NCBI GenBank assembly: GCA_021767845.1
Contig: JAASSQ010000165.1
Span: forward strand, 1-6,620
Source: Roseovarius sp.
Lineage (GTDB): Bacteria; Pseudomonadota; Alphaproteobacteria; Rhodobacterales; Rhodobacteraceae
DNA: 6,620 nucleotides
Direction of reading: 5' to 3'
This document shows, piece after piece, positions 5,776 to 6,620 of this stretch. Made by a program: the position numbers and the translations under genes. Each line of letters opens with the position of its first letter. Within the stretch, counting starts at the first letter, position 1. The notes beneath the pieces are model-generated. The model searched no databases, had not been told where the DNA came from, and saw only the letters and a program-made list of their open reading frames with translations.

Positions 5776-6620
5776 GCGCCGGCGTCCAGGATCAGCAGCT
5801 CCAGCGCCGCGCGCCGGGCGGTTTCCTCAAGCCCCACGGTGCGCAGGGTCGAAAGCCCCGAGGTGATCGCATCGAAATCGCGCAGGTTGACGCGGTCAAG
5901 CTGGAGCGCCGCGGACAGGATCGCCTGGCCCAGTTTGCCGCTTTGCAAAAGACCTTCGTGGTCGGGGGACGCGCCCTTGGCGGCAAAGGCCTTGGCAATC
6001 GCCGCCATCAGCGGCCGGTTCGCGCGGTCGGGCGGCGGGGTGCCGCGTGCGAGCCCGGCCAGAAATGCCTCTGCATCATCGTCCATCCGCGCGATATCGG
6101 CGGCCTTTTCGTAGCCGGGGGACAGTAACCCGATCCGCAGCGCGAGCGCGCGCGCCTTGGGCGGAAGATCGTGCTGGGCGAGGTCTTCACCGTAAAGCTC
6201 TGCAAAGACGGGGCCAAGACCGCGCGCGCGCATCGCGCGCCAGGCCGGGGGCAGGGTCTCGGCTATCTCCTCTGGGCGGGCGCGGGTCATGGCGCGGTCG
6301 AAGGCTTGCATCGCCGCGACCCTGTCCCAGACGCTGCCCGATGCGGCGGGGCTGCGTTCGGTGTAAAGCCCCAGGAGGCGATTGGGCGGCAGCGCGCCGG
6401 TATCGGCCAGCCGTTCCGCCGCCTCGATCCGGGCGCGCCAGCCCGCGCTTTCGCGCAGGTCGGCCGAGGCATAGGCCCTTGGCAGACCTTGGGTTGGCAA
6501 CGGTGTTCCCACGGCCTCGTAGAGCCGGAACAGCAACGGCGTGATGGCCGCGGGCGGGGCCAACGCGACCGAGGTCTCCACCATTTCTGGGTCGAGGAAC
6601 TGGGCCAGCAGATCGGCTTC
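5772..6620 (-). CDS. Hypothetical Ala/Leu-rich helical protein, N-terminus beyond the window
   Basis: Not recognised. The reading frame stays open through the right edge (in-frame residues EADLLAQFLDPE precede the first in-window Met at 6584), so the real start lies outside and at least 282 residues are coded. The visible part is rich in Ala, Leu, Arg and Glu, and reads as a chain of short amphipathic helices split by Gly/Pro turns, for example GALPPNRLLGLY, LPPAWRAMRARGLGP and HDLPPKARALALRIGLLSPGY. That would suit a helical-repeat scaffold, but I see no defined TPR or HEAT signature, catalytic motif, membrane segment or Cys/His metal site. The C-terminal helix GLEETARRAALELLIL is well formed, so the 3' end looks intact. 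Its stop codon overlaps the xerD start by 4 bases (ATGA), implying one transcript and coupled translation. Coding is supported by length and this overlap; function is unknown. Confidence 0.8.
   Translation of the reverse strand, partial: EADLLAQFLDPEMVETSVALAPPAAITPLLFRLYEAVGTPLPTQGLPRAYASADLRESAGWRARIEAAERLADTGALPPNRLLGLYTERSPAASGSVWDRVAAMQAFDRAMTRARPEEIAETLPPAWRAMRARGLGPVFAELYGEDLAQHDLPPKARALALRIGLLSPGYEKAADIARMDDDAEAFLAGLARGTPPPDRANRPLMAAIAKAFAAKGASPDHEGLLQSGKLGQAILSAALQLDRVNLRDFDAITSGLSTLRTVGLEETARRAALELLILDAGA

Noticed and set aside
6229..6241. CG-alternating stretches (GCGCGC runs) as a Z-DNA or regulatory signal
   Set aside because: They lie in a GC-rich coding region and are explained by Arg/Ala codons.

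Overview
The window is about 6.6 kb of GC-rich DNA with dense coding on both strands. Protein content and gene style point to an alphaproteobacterium, most likely of the Rhodobacteraceae/Roseobacter group. The clues are a dimethylglycine/sarcosine dehydrogenase-type enzyme fused to a folate-binding GcvT module, a CorB/CNNM-type membrane protein, a canonical XerD, and a GC-rich palindromic intergenic element of a kind I recall being common in that family. The organism call is inference from protein character; no rRNA or other marker is present.

Layout, left to right: (1) 7-2436, plus strand: an 809-residue FAD-dependent demethylating dehydrogenase with a C-terminal aminomethyltransferase (GcvT) half. 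(2) 2437-2670: a 234-bp convergent intergenic region with a G/C-run hairpin, three to four tandem 11-bp repeats and a small hairpin around GTTAAC, but no gene I can support. (3) 2671-3978, minus strand: a CNNM/CBS/CorC_HlyC membrane protein. (4) 3979-4048: a compact divergent promoter region. (5) 4049-4867, plus strand: a calcineurin-like metallophosphoesterase-fold protein with an altered metal site. (6) 4804-5775, minus strand: xerD, whose 3' end overlaps the phosphoesterase gene tail to tail by 64 bp. (7) 5772 to beyond the right edge, minus strand: an unrecognised Ala/Leu-rich helical protein, joined to xerD by an ATGA stop/start overlap.

Only the last two genes look like an operon. The others alternate in strand (convergent, divergent, convergent) and act in unrelated processes: methylated-amine catabolism feeding one-carbon metabolism, membrane ion transport or homeostasis, a possible nucleotide- or phosphate-related function, and chromosome dimer resolution. 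I see no phage, CRISPR, transposon, tRNA or rRNA, and no assembled defence or secondary-metabolism system.

The most interesting signal is in the phosphoesterase-like protein. The residues that normally bind only metal 1 are all replaced, while the full metal-2 set is intact, and an unusual cluster of cysteines follows motif III. Secondary points are the helically spaced 11-bp repeats, the G/C-run palindromic element, and a XerD C-terminal tail that lies entirely in the antisense overlap.
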